A stretch of 64,000 bases of DNA, from the NCBI GenBank assembly GCA_019925105.1, contig JAHGAU010000003.1, positions 1,736,001 through 1,800,000 of the forward strand. Reading direction: 5' to 3'. Position numbers and translations under genes: made by a program. Shown here piece by piece: positions 11,187 through 21,662 of the stretch. The notes beneath the pieces were generated by a model that was not told the origin of the DNA, ran no database searches, and saw nothing but the letters and a program-made list of their open reading frames with translations. Each line of letters begins with the position of its first letter. Position 1 is the first letter of the stretch. The DNA is from Niebla homalea (taxonomy: Eukaryota > Ascomycota > Lecanoromycetes > Lecanorales > Ramalinaceae).

Positions 11187-13024
11187 ATGGTAAGGCAAGG
11201 CGGTCGTAGCCGTGCCTGTGGGCCGTGTAAGAAACGCAGAATGAAGGTCGATCTCCATTTACCTTTCATCCTTCCGCCTGTGATCTTCCTTGCCCGAAAT
11301 CTTAATTGATACCTCAATCAGTGTGACGAACAGGCGCCAGAATGCGGACCGTGTCTCAAAGCTGGCAAGGTCTGTCCAGGTCCTCTGCAGGGGACTTTGT
11401 TCATCGATGTTGCTGGCCAACAAGCTCGACCTAGTCCAGCTATCAGGGGTAATTGCAAATCCACTTCCACCTAATGCCTTCCTTCTTATTCTGAAAATCC
11501 TCAAACAGACAACAGGCCCAAGGCTTCCACTGCAACATCCTCGACCACAAGTAGCACTACTGCGACGCCACTACAGATCGCCGCGCCAACTTCCCAAGGG
11601 TCTGCATCACCTGCTCAGCTTCACTCACCAAGTAATAATATTGTCGTCACGAGGTATGTTAAAGCATCTCACATTCCTCTACCGACACCCTACATCTACG
11701 AACCTTCCAAGGCTGCACCCTTCCAGGATCTTTTCGTCGAAGCCTTCCTGAAATCCTTCTTTAATCCTCGTGACCGTTTCGACGATTGGACGGATTCTAT
11801 ACCCACCTTCCTGGCCAAACCCAAATCCAACGCCATTACACACGCAATCAGAGCTGCATCGATGAGCGTGTATGGCAAGAAGACCGGTGACCAATCCATC
11901 CAGGTAGAAGCCTGTCGCTCCTACGCCAAGGGGATTGAACACCAGCTGGCAGAATGTCGGGTGAACCAGCAAAAGCTGACACAAGGCGTTGACGTGGGCC
12001 AGATTTATGATGCAGAAGCAGTGTGTGTGCCCATGATGTTCTGCTTCTTCGAGTCCATGATGTACACGTCATTCGCCGCTTGGGCGCAACATTCAAGTGC
12101 TGCTGGTAAGATGTTGGAAATGTTGGGTGCTCAGAAATGTCGGGATGGTCTTTTGCATTATCTCTTTCGCTTGGTCAGGGTTACTTCGGTATGTTCTCGC
12201 ACTCGAGATGATGTGATGGACAGCGTTCTTCAATCCGGATGACTGACCCCTGGAAGATCTATTATGGACTCACATGTCAACAGCGTTCCTTCATGTCATC
12301 AGATGTCTGGTGCACTATTCCCTTCCTCACATGGAAAAAATCACCAGTGGACCGCATTCATGATGTCCTACTTCAAGTCCCAGAATGCATGAAGCTGCGA
12401 AAAGACATGATGGATGCTGAGGCCCAAGGCCTGGAAGAGAGGCATGGGTTCTTGAGAGAAACTTTATACGAGACCGCTTCCGCTCTTTTGACCCGTTCAA
12501 AGGTGTATTGGGAATTGTACAGAGACGAGGGCGACGTTCACTATGACCACGGCCAGTACTTCGAAGTCAGTAATTTCACAAGCGATCCCCAGAACTGGAT
12601 CATTACTGCTCTAGAGGACGTCGATTTTCACAATGCCTTGGCCGCGACCATCATTCCAGATTTCGACGCAGCAATAGCCATCATTAGCGACATTCTCACC
12701 GTGAGCAGTTCTACCGAACAATCCAGGCTTGCACACCGGAAGCGCAAGGCAATATATTGTGCATCAATGATCGAAGCAGTCAACTGGCACAACCGACAAG
12801 GGCCCTTGAGTGGTGGCGATCACTCCATGGTTGTGGCATTGAAAGTTGTCCTGCATGTTTCGCCGACTGAAGTTCAAAAGGGGAAGGCCCGAGAGCTTTT
12901 GGCGAAATGGGGGGAAGCAAGAGGAGTCGAAGGCATTACGACTTTCTGGGGGGACCAGCTGGCTCGCGCTTTTGCCCCCAGGTTCAATGCTTACGAACCG
13001 CCACTGGAAGACTTCTACGGTTGA
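11187..13024 (+). CDS. Zn2Cys6 fungal transcription factor
   Basis: A nuclear DNA-binding regulator. Four exons are inferred: 11,187-11,246, 11,322-11,448, 11,509-12,188 and 12,284-13,024, giving 535 residues. Intron 1 (75 nt) splits the zinc cluster between its second and third Cys, a common position. The joined cluster has Cys 11, 14, 21, 28, 31 and 38, spaced C-x2-C-x6-C-x6-C-x2-C-x6-C, exactly canonical. A Ser/Thr/Pro-rich linker follows (residues ~65-105). The rest is the helical middle region typical of fungal 'DUF3468-like' regulators, with acidic and hydrophobic helices to the end. Intron 2 has GTAATT, CTAAT and ACAG; intron 3 has GTATGT and CAACAG. All junctions keep frame. The weak point is intron 1's donor GTCGAT. 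The regulated genes are unknown; no biosynthetic cluster adjoins it. Confidence 0.85.
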
Positions 13025-13421
13025 TTCGCGACTTCTGGACAAATCTCAAGATCGACATAACACCTTGGTGACTTGACTGAGGCCAGTGCTTTGCACGACC
13101 CTCCATCACGGGGATAATCCCTGCAGAAATTATGTGGACGACGCTGATCCGCCCAGTCACGGCCACCTAATGAAACGCTCCAAGGGCAAGTGGATCTCCG
13201 AAACGCTTCCTCCTATTTTCATTGATGTTTGAGGAATCTCATGTCGTGTGAAGTATGATTGACTTCGCATTTCATCCCCGACGTTGCAATGAGATAGAAG
13301 ATGCCGTTGATCTCCAGCACTTGCATACAATACCCTAGCCATCTGAAGAACTCTACAACGCTTCAGCCTCATCGTCAGTACAGCCTGACGAGCCTGCTGG
13401 TCAAACCTTCGCAAACGCTCA
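13025..13421. other. Spacer downstream of the Zn2Cys6 gene
   Basis: About 400 bases follow the stop codon of the regulator. Only short frames without recognisable content are visible; it should include the 3' UTR and poly(A) region. Confidence 0.35.
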
Positions 13422-14135
13422 TCAGCGATGAGGAATCCATATTTTCCAAGTCTGGTTATAGAATGCATTAGCCGCGGAAGAGGGAGCGTTGGTTGCTCTG
13501 ATAATCGCTGTGCGTGAGCTTGACAGGGTTCCAGTAATTGAAGGCTCAGTAGAGGGCGTCCCCGTGCTGGTCGTCACAGTCGAGTTTGGTCTCATGCTCG
13601 AATCTGGGGGAGTCGGAAGACTCGGGCTGATACTGGCCGCCGCACAGAACGATTGCGCAACTGAAAGCGTTTCTATGGGCAAATTCGGTGGGCGGGGATC
13701 GTTTTAGCAGGGCACAAGGCCGGCAAGACAAGGGGCAGACCCAAGAGGGGGGTCCTCCGTCCACTAACTGAACAAGCAGAGCACTAAGAGGGAGAAATTT
13801 CACGCATTGAACATCCTCAGGGCTGCATGTTTGCTGCATATCCGCTTGAAATGACTGCCGAAAGCTGCTGGTTATACAAATGCAGGCGAGAAGCTTCAGT
13901 GGGCAGCCTGTGGCGGATGTTGATGTTTTCAGGTCTAATCCGTACGTACTTTGGTAAAAGCCTCAGGGCGCATTGAGCAATGCGAGCCGCGCTCTGAGCT
14001 CCCCGGTTCCCCCACAAGTGCACGACAAAGAACGGACTGCAGGAACATTAAAGCTGGCGAGAAAAAGTGTACAACGCATGCGAAACAATTATCACACCGC
14101 CGGGGCAAAGCTTTGGTGTTTACGAGCTTTAGCAA
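13422..14135 (-). pseudogene. CFEM-domain-like remnant, incomplete gene model
   Basis: On the minus strand, pieces resemble a CFEM domain (a fungal eight-Cys extracellular domain, often GPI-anchored). One exon-like piece reads SVLCRALVGEPGSSERG then HCSMRPEAFTK. It meets a GTACGT donor near 13,950, and joining at a CAG acceptor near 13,856 gives SFQADMQQTCSPEDVQ in frame. Further on, TLSVAQSFCAAASIS lies at the usual position of the last CFEM helix, followed by a Ser/Thr/Pro-rich tail typical of cell-surface proteins, ending at 13,422. I could not find a GT...AG join that keeps frame between SPEDVQ and TLSVAQ, and the N-terminal exon with signal peptide is not identified. It may be a decayed gene, or a real gene with a splice I missed. 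Confidence 0.38.
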
Positions 14136-14272
14136 CAGTCAGGCGCCAAGGTGCAATAGCTTGATTTCTTGGAATATCACGCAGGTCTCCTTTTGGAATG
14201 CTGGTGCAAGAAACTTTCCCCGCCCGGTTCCCAAAGATCGAATCCAAACATCATTGACAACTCCCTTGCAAG

Positions 14273-14742
14273 ATGGAATCCATGCTCCAATACACTCCTG
14301 TCTCCTTCCCTACTGGCAGCTTCTGGTACGCTGCGTTCTGTCTCTGTCCCTTCTACTGGGACTCTGCAGTAGAGAGCAAGGCCCGCGCTGACGAGCGATA
14401 GCTCTCCTTCCGCCATTGTCTATGTCAGTAAGGAGAATGCTTTGCGAACCTACGCTGGGTCCCCACTCGACGGATCAAGTGACGGTTCTAGCGTCAAGAC
14501 TCCTTGGAACCTGGAACGCATTGGCCGGTGTCGTGCGTCTTCTTGCTGCGCACAACATCAACAATGAGGTCGCCTATACCCTCAGTCTCTGTACCTATGC
14601 CATCGCACTGATGAATTTTCTGACGGAGTGGCTTTTCTTCGGCACCACGAAAGCCAGCCCTGGCATGTGGCATGTGCTACCGTACCCTATGATCTCAATT
14701 ATCTGGATGCTCGGGCAGTGGGAATTCTATGTCGATGGTTGA
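14273..14742 (+). pseudogene. ERG28-like: ERG28-like gene with several frameshifts
   Basis: Erg28 is a small ER membrane scaffold of the sterol C4-demethylation complex. From 14,480 to the stop at 14,742 a continuous frame gives the second half of an Erg28 protein: VTVLASRLLGTWNALAG, VVRLLAAHNINNEVAYTL, the FLTEWLFFGTTKA segment and the C-terminal IIWMLGQWEFYV. Upstream, the expected N-terminal pieces occur in order but in different phases: a start MESMLQYTP (14,273), then LLPYWQLLV...LSLSLLLGL (~14,297-14,355), then ALRTYAGSPLDGSSDGSS (~14,436-14,485). The last phase change falls within a few bases of the intact part, too short for an intron. I therefore read three small indels. A hidden intron could explain one of the changes but not all. 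A functional ERG28 is expected elsewhere in the genome. Confidence 0.6.
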
Positions 14743-15024
14743 TAGAGATAATCCCAGTTCCGCTGGAAGTACCCAGAGGTCTTTGGAATAAAGTCGCAAG
14801 TTGAAGAGAGTAATGCACGACGGGATCTCATAGTCAATGTTGAAGATTGAGTATGGATGAGATGCGGAGAAGATGAGGATGAATTGCATGAATGATCATT
14901 GTCTCAGCAAGCTCAGTAATTCCTGGCACTCTTTGATGGCACGGCGTTGTATTGAACTGAGGGGATTCGGAGCGCATGTTTGAGCATTGGCTTCGTATCA
15001 TTCAGTACACCTCCGCCTTCTACC

Positions 15025-15449
15025 CCCCCCAACCGGACAGACCTACCAACTGGACACGCTAAACCCGATTTGGAATATTTCCTAATATTTTTTTATTTCT
15101 CAAGCTGTAATCCGCCTTGTACATCCTTATTAGTCTACTAGGGTGCTGAAGGGCTTTGTGAGGGGCTTGGTGAAGGGCTTTGGTGAAGGGTTTGGTGAAC
15201 GGTCTGGTAGACGTTTTAATAAGGGCCTTGGTAAAGGGCTTAGTAAAAGGCCTGGTGAAGGGCATAGTAAAGGGTGAGGGTGAAGTTAAGGGTGATACTG
15301 AGGGTGAGAGTAGCAAATCAGTGACGGTCTGTAAAATGTCATTAATAGGATGTAAAGGGTGGGTTGAAGACCAAAAAATTAAAAAACATTGAGAATTGTT
15401 CCAAATCGGGTTTAGCGTGTCCGGTTTGTAGGTCTGTCCGGTTGGGGGG
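15025..15449. mobile_element. MITE-like element with ~51-bp terminal inverted repeats
   Basis: The segment 15,025-15,075, starting CCCCCCAACCGGACAGACC, recurs in inverted form at 15,399-15,449 with only two mismatches over about 51 bp. Weaker similarity continues for another ~20 bp inward through an A/T-rich stretch. The 425-bp length and absence of a transposase frame fit a non-autonomous DNA transposon. The interior holds a degenerate minisatellite (listed separately). No clear target-site duplication is visible: the left side reads CTTCTA before the C-run and the right side TCACC after the G-run, so a TA duplication cannot be confirmed. Confidence 0.8.
15140..15310. repeat. Degenerate ~12-bp minisatellite inside the MITE-like element
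   Basis: About a dozen imperfect copies of a 12-bp unit close to GGTGAAGGGCTT follow each other, drifting towards GGTAAAGGGC and GGGTGA at the right end. The plus strand therefore gives a repeating Val-Lys-Gly-Leu frame and the minus strand a Pro-Phe-Thr-Lys frame; neither looks like a real protein. Confidence 0.75.
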
Positions 15450-15667
15450 TCACCTCTTCTATGATGACAGGCATGCGTTGATTACACAACTACTAACTCA
15501 TCGCCCAGATTTAATACCGAGTAGTTTGTTTTATGCACCCTCAATCCTCGAGATAGCTTCGTAGAATAGGCTCCCGGAGCAGGCAACGGCCCCGCAATGA
15601 GTCAATGCGGCTGTGCGAATCCTGCGCGCAATGGTAGGAGCAATTGACCACATAAAGAACAAAAGCC

Positions 15668-16921
15668 TTGACATGCTGCTTCACGATGTGGAGACGCTTC
15701 ATGAATTGTCTCCTTGGAGAGCCTCGGCCTAAACAGCAGCTGGAATCTGCAAAGACCACGTCTTCAAGAGCTCATCATCCGGCTGAAGGCATGGAGAGCA
15801 GAACAATGAATGCCCAATCCACTGTGCACCCTCAGCAGCAATCTTGCTTGTTCAACACTCTCCCGGGAGAGATTCGTAACAGAATCTTTGACTACGCCCT
15901 TTCGTCTTACACCAACAAGGAGTCACCCTACCCAACGAACGAATATTACTACCGCCCTCAGTTTCGTTACGGCGACCAATACTTCGACACGGCTCTCTTA
16001 CGGACCTGCCGGCTTGTTTACACAGAAACAATCCACTTACCCGCTTCCAGGTACGTGGCCGTGGAATACCACTCCCGCGATCCGCCGTCTTACCGACCTC
16101 TCACTGCCCGTGCCATCACCTCCACCATCGAGCGCCTGCAGCACCTTCACCTCTTCACCCAGCAATGTTGGCTCGAGGGAGCAGCATGGGACGGGCAGGC
16201 GCACTGCTCAAGTCTCCAGACTCTGAAGATCACCCTTCGCCATTCCGATTGGTGGTATTGGGAATCTTCGGAACCCCTCGCGTTTGACCCCCTGGGTGAC
16301 ATTTCGGGTAGCTTGCGGCATGATGATACAGGCATCTTCAACTTGGATCTGAGACCCTTGACAGCGTTGCGGAAGCTGGAGTTGGAACTCGAAACGGTGG
16401 AGGGAAAGCAAGCCGAATTGGATCAGATTGTTGAGACGGCGCCGACGTGGCGCTTCCCATTGGACAAACCTTCATTCCTGGACTCGTTGGAGCCGACGGA
16501 TCCAGATATTTTAGTTGAAGAGGAACTCGTTCTGAATCCGGCAAAGACATGCAGATGGGGTTGGTGGGGGGAGAGATTGCGTGAGTGCTCCACCATTTAC
16601 CTCCCAGCTTGTTTCTTTTATCGTGTTCCCTCTCTTGCTTCACCGGACCCATCATCCCCTGATCCCCATGGTCGGAGATATCATCTGCCCTGCATAGATC
16701 AGGAACCCACGGAGATCTTGACTTGAGCTAATTCAGGCTGCGTAGCAAGCGGCGATCACGTTGATAACGATCCCGTCAAAGCCAAAGACCGCCTAGTCAA
16801 ACATGGAGTTGATTTCACCGTACCGGATGGCGAGCCGGAGATCCTTGCGCCGGATAGGCTGACGTACTATGTTGTCAATCTGGTCTTTGAACGCCGGGAG
16901 AGGAGAACGGACGTATCCTAG
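15668..16921 (+). CDS. 2EXR-domain (F-box-like) protein
   Basis: Two exons, 15,668-16,580 and 16,737-16,921, give 365 residues. The 156-nt intron starts GTGAGT and ends ATTCAG after a GAGCTAATTC branch-like sequence; splicing joins GERLR to CVASGDHVDND in frame. Residues ~63-80 read LFNTLPGEIRNRIFDYAL, the hallmark of the fungal 2EXR family. ALLRTCRLVYTETIHL follows, corresponding to the family's 'LLxxCRxIYxEA' segment. The remainder is a leucine-spaced helical region (LRPLTALRKLELELETVEG) and an acidic, Trp-rich stretch. These proteins are common and poorly characterised; protein interaction is likely but no substrate is known. Later in-frame Mets at residues ~42 and ~46 are also possible starts, since the first 40 residues lack domain content. 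Confidence 0.82.
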
Positions 16922-18593
16922 TGGCTGCTGGCGGATATCTCAGGCATCGGAAACGATAACAGTAGAAGTGGAGAGTCTCATAGTACGACGCTTTTGTCAC
17001 GGTAATGGTGGACGAAAATTGAACAAGAATCCAAACTTCTGCTAATAATCTACGTCCGAAATGAGACATGGTCAGCTACTTTATTTACCATGACATTTGC
17101 ACCAACTTCCTTTTCATCAACAATAGTATCACGGCTTTGTCCTGACAAGCACCCGAATCACACCTCATCACCAGGCGTCATAACAACAAAAACCCTCGTC
17201 CCGAATCCTATCCATCGCATTCACAAACCGCCATGACTTTCAGCTTCCACCCCCCTCCTACTTACCATGCCTGGAAACTCTTCGCTCTTTGTCGTGATAG
17301 TGTGGTAGCTCACAACTCTCTCGTTCCCCCTCTCTCTCACTCCCTCTCCCTCGCTTTCCCTCGTCTTCCCCCCTTTCTCTCTCTCTCCGCCCCCGTCTCT
17401 CTTAACCCCGCTCCCCCCTTCTCTCCCCCAACCCCTATTCCCTCGACCTCCTTGACCATACCATACCATCCACCATCACCCCCGCAAATCCATCCTCGAC
17501 CATACCATCCACCACCACCCCCGCATTCCCTTCCTCAACCCCTTCCCTCCCTTCCTCAAACCCCCTCCATCCCTCCCTCCCTCCCTTCCTCCCTTCCCGC
17601 AAGCCAGTTCCCAACGAAATCCGAGGTAGCCCGACATGGGACGCTCCGATGCCATCCGAGTCCATTCCAATTCCATTCCATTCAATCCGATCCAATTTGA
17701 TCCCACGCGAAACCTACCTAGCTAGCTACCTACCTACCCGCCCTTAATTCCCATTCCCATTTTCATCTTCATTTGTTGGGGGAAAGTTGGAGGGGAAGTT
17801 TGGAGGCCGGTGCCGGGGCCGCGGGGGGAAGTCGCGGGGGAGGGTAGGGGCTGATAGTGATGCAAGCCGGTGCGACATACACACCACGCGACCAACCACC
17901 CCCCCTTTTCGCGCTCTTGGAAGCAAATCGGGGGTCTTGGGGGATGAGATCGTTGCAACGTACTTGCATGTATATATCTGTGTATATCGTTGATATTGCG
18001 GTGCGGGGTTGGGGAGCGAGGAGCGGGTGTACTGCGGGTGATGGATGAGGGTGGGGATGCGGTAAAGGGGGTTGGATTGCGGGGATAGATACTATGTAAG
18101 GTAGTGTCACGACTACGGATTTCGGGGTTGGGATGATGGCACGGATTGGGGGGGATGTCGGCTTTTTCAAACCTAGAGTAGTAGTAGGTAAGAGGATTGG
18201 CTGAGGGGTTGGAATCACATCTCCTGGGTGTTTTGGAGTATCGTGTGTGGTGTTGAGCAGTGCGGACGGACTCCGCATTGCAGCTTGGAGAGGCGATGAC
18301 GATTCCACCAATTCAGTGGGATGTGAATGAGGAGAGGCAATACCGATTTCACCTTTTTTTGTTACTTCAGTGGAATAGCAATGGGCAGCATCGTCATTGC
18401 AAGAGGCGAAACAGCAGCACACGAAAAGAGACAAGGGGGAAATGTTGCGTCATTGCTTTTCAGTATCGAGATTCGAGACCTTCTTGTGTGTGCACATGGC
18501 AGGGGAACAAATGGTAGTAGCCAGCTGTAGTAGCACATCTCTTCCATGGCCCGATGGTTTATTCCAACCATGTCGTCGCTCCCCGAACCACTT
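16922..18593. other. Gene-free stretch with polypyrimidine tract
   Basis: About 1.7 kb without a supportable gene. From about 17,300 to 17,600 the plus strand is an almost pure C/T tract (CTCTC, CCCTCC and CCTT repeats), giving Pro/Ser frames on plus and Gly/Arg/Glu frames on minus. Tandem CTAG and CTAC tetranucleotides occur near 17,715-17,740. About 17,750-18,250 is G-rich on the plus strand, and its complement gives a 221-codon Pro/Ser-rich open frame that I regard as compositional. The right end includes the 3' UTR of the amine oxidase gene. Confidence 0.5.
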
Positions 18594-20976
18594 TCAGACC
18601 CGCACGCTTGATGGATCTCGCCCATCGATCGTCCCTCCCTCGCCACTCATCGCCTTCGCCTTCGCTAGCAAGCTGCTCGGTGTAATGGCATAACTGGGCG
18701 GGACATCCAAAGCGGGATTCCTCTCGAAGAAATTGCGGGGTCTGAGGAGTAAGGTCATGGGTTCGGCGGGCATGACGGGGTAGTCTTCGGGGGAGGGGAA
18801 GTGCGTTATGCCGAAGGTATGCCAGAGTACTACCTCAAGCGTGAGCCGGAGCCTGGAGATTGGATGGTGGAATGGTGGGGGGGGGGTGTTTGGGGAGGGC
18901 GTGGCAAAAGCCCCCAGACTCACCTATATCGGTGTTCTCGATGGATTGTTGACCTGCGGGACCGGAGATCCATTCAGGGATACCCTCGGAAGGGTCGCCG
19001 GATGTTTGGGGGACGTGCCGGCCGGCAGGGTGGAGTTGGTCGTCTTGATCTATGTTTCACATCGAAAACGTTGTCAGTTGCCTTGCCCGCTCTTCCATGG
19101 GAGTCCTCATCCTAAGATATTAGGGAGGGGAGGTAACGCACATTTCGTAACATGAACCGCATGCCTCGCGAACCCCGCCCGCTTCCACACCAAGCCGCCT
19201 TCCTTTGGCAGCAAAGCCGGCACCTCCCTGCTCACCAGCTTATAGCTGACCGGTTTCCCACTATACGGGTTCAATTTGCCTTGATTGCACATCTCCCACG
19301 TGCGACTCGTGCTGCCATCGTAATCGCTCACGCTCTCCTGCGGCGTCTTGAACTTGGTTCGGTGCGCATAAAACGCATTGCCGTATTTATTCTCAGCACT
19401 GCCCACCTCCCCAGCCCCTCGCCGCGCATCCACTTGAAAAACTGTATTGGCAGGACCATCGATATTGGGGTCTATGCGCATGCAGAAGAGATGCTGGTGG
19501 TTGTGGGCGTTTACCCCGGGGTAGACTTGGGTGCCCCACCCTTTGGTGTCCTCGCCGGGGTTCATGGCGTAGGTATTGAGGATGCCCGTGAGTTTGACCT
19601 CGAGTTGGACGGTGCCGTCCTGGTGGAAGATCCAGTAGACGCAGTATTCGTAATTTGCGGCTGTGAAGACGTGGGAAATGAGGAGTTTCCGGCCTCGGGT
19701 GACGATGACGGAGTCGTCTCGGAAATCGGTGTGTTTGAAGAGGATCCCTGCGTCTTCCTCGTGGATGCAGATGGCATTCTTGATGGTTTGGGAGGAGCCG
19801 GCCTTGTTGACGAAGTCGGCGTCCATGTAGTGGATTGCACCCTTGCAGTCGCAGCCCAGGGCGAGACTGTTGGTCATGTAGCCGCCGCCGTACTCGCCTA
19901 GGTCGAAGGCGTGCTTCCGGTGGTGCGGGTGTTCGGGGTTGCCGTAGGGGACGACCATCTCTGCGAGGGAGAGGCGGTAGAAGACGCCCCGTTCGGTGCC
20001 CTTGTCGTTGTAGGTGATGTTGTTGAGGACGATGCCTTCGCGGTAGTTGAAGCCGACGTGGACTTTCCAATTCTGCCACTCTATGACGCGGTTTTTGACG
20101 GTAAAGGAGACGCCTTCGGGTTGGGTGATGTTGATGGGTTTGAGATCTTTGCGGTAGCCGCCCGAGCCTTCGATGGCTGCCGGGTGGTAATTGTTGGGGG
20201 GAGCTTTGTTGACGGGTCTTCGAACAGGAGGGACGTCGATGTGGATGATCTCCTGGGTGTCGCAGTTGAAGATGGGGACGAAGTCGAGAGGGTATGAGTA
20301 TTGGCTGTCGTCGATATGTGGGCGGTAATACATCAATCCTTGCTGCAGTCGAACTTTGCTGCCAAACCTCTCATCGTAACCAATTGTCCATGCTAATGCA
20401 TGATGAGTCTTGAGTTCTTATCCCTACCCTGCAAGCTTGACGAGACTCACGATCACAGTAGACTTTGTGCATGTCTTCCCTTGGTATCCCACTCAACACA
20501 CATTGCTCAATGACTTTGGGATCCTCCCTGACCACGTGTTCCACAATTTGGAGATCTTCCATTGTGATCTAGTCTCCATCAGCTCTTGCCCGCTCTATCC
20601 TGCTCTATCATGCTGTCTGGTGCTGGTGATCATCACTCACCAACGGCTGTACTCCTTCCGTGCTCTGCCATTGTACCACATTACCCGCTGCCAGGTCGAC
20701 CAGCCCATCATATACCATCCCACCCTTCTTGATAGCGACAACGTCAGCAACGCGGGGCGGTCTCTGTACTCGTTCTGGGTCGGCCAGCCACTGCAACATC
20801 TCCTTCTTCCTCGGCTCCAACAGAGTGACGGCATTGTAGTAGAGCGGGCCATGCTCTTTGCTGATAATCAATACTGCCTTCTCGATCTCGGCGGCGGAGA
20901 GGGGGTCGAATGGGTGAGGGGGAGAGGTATTGCCGGTGACATGTAATGCCAGTTGCGAGAGGCGGTCGAGTACCAT
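18594..20976 (-). CDS. Copper amine oxidase (TPQ type)
   Basis: Oxidises primary amines to aldehydes with release of ammonia and H2O2, letting fungi use amines as nitrogen source. Five exons are inferred: 20,976-20,641, 20,568-20,451, 20,392-19,142, 19,049-18,924 and 18,829-18,594, giving 688 residues, close to the ~690 of yeast peroxisomal enzymes. All introns have GT...AG ends and each junction restores conserved sequence (for example VYCD|PWTIGYDERFG and NTDI|VLWHTFGITHFP). The N2/N3 domains are followed by the catalytic domain: base Asp ~315 in HAFDLGEYGGG, the topaquinone precursor Tyr ~399 in TAANYEYCVYW, copper ligands His ~450 and ~452 in HNHQHLF, and the third His in HTFGITHFP. The C-terminus ends SSVRV rather than a canonical PTS1 tripeptide. 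Confidence 0.94.
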
Positions 20977-21662
20977 TATGGTCGGTGATGATCCTAGACA
21001 GTCAGTGAAAAGGTAATTGCAGAAGAAAAGGCAGCAAGATGCTCGAACAAAGGCAGCGAAGTGTCAGGGTAGAGCATCAAAAGCTGGAAGATCAATATTT
21101 TTGAAATCTTGACTATCGGACATGTCTTGCAAGTCTATTTATTGCGGATGGTGCACGACATGGCGTGAACTTCCCTATTGGAGGCTTTCAGTCACTAGGC
21201 CAAAGGTTTTACAAGCACTGCCGATGCGAAATTTGTCAAACGGCCAAATGAGGCTGCTGATAAGGAGATGTGAAGCAGGATGTATCATACTCCACTGGAT
21301 ATCTTTGCCGATTTTGGCTAGCCCAGAGGGGAAACAGTCTAAGGTATAATCAAGCCACGCGATACTGACGTGGGTCACGGAACGAAGTGAATTGAGATAA
21401 TCCGGGGTAATGACGCCAGTCTTCATATCCTTTTCATGAGTCGAGAGTCATTGGGATGAGGGCTAAGTAAAGCCGTTCAAGGTTGCTATTGATGTCAATT
21501 GTCAATGAAGCCGGGGGGGGGGGAAAAGAGTTCTGAGAGAGGGATAGTATAAGTTTCATAAATCAGCTCACTCCTCTACTATCCTGCAACGATCAGTCGA
21601 GGGAACGCAGTAATAGCTCCCCAACTCCATGCCTTTCCTTCTCTTGCCCCTTGAAAAAGTCA
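20977..21662. other. Intergenic region upstream of the amine oxidase gene
   Basis: About 690 bases between the amine oxidase start and the 3' end of the CAF1 gene. A run of ten G residues occurs near 21,511-21,520. No coding frame is credible. It should hold the amine oxidase promoter on the left and the CAF1 3' UTR on the right. Confidence 0.4.

Noticed and set aside
10298..13024. Biosynthetic gene cluster around the Zn2Cys6 regulator
   Set aside because: The neighbours are a 7-TM orphan, a CFEM-like remnant and an ERG28-like pseudogene; the PKS relic is almost 18 kb away and broken.
15140..15310. CRISPR-like array
   Set aside because: The repeats are contiguous 12-mers without spacers, and the genome is eukaryotic.
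15180..15392. Val-Lys-Gly-Leu repeat protein
   Set aside because: Produced by the 12-bp minisatellite inside the MITE-like element.
17233..17700. 155-codon Pro-rich frame over the C/T tract
   Set aside because: It follows simple repeats, and the opposite strand is open as well with Gly/Arg/Glu repeats.
17769..18434. 221-codon minus-strand frame
   Set aside because: Pro/Ser/Thr-rich without conserved blocks, overlapping other open phases; I found no reason to call it a protein.
19152..19901. 249-codon plus-strand frame opposite the amine oxidase
   Set aside because: It is a shadow of the conserved amine oxidase exon, caused by GC-rich third positions.
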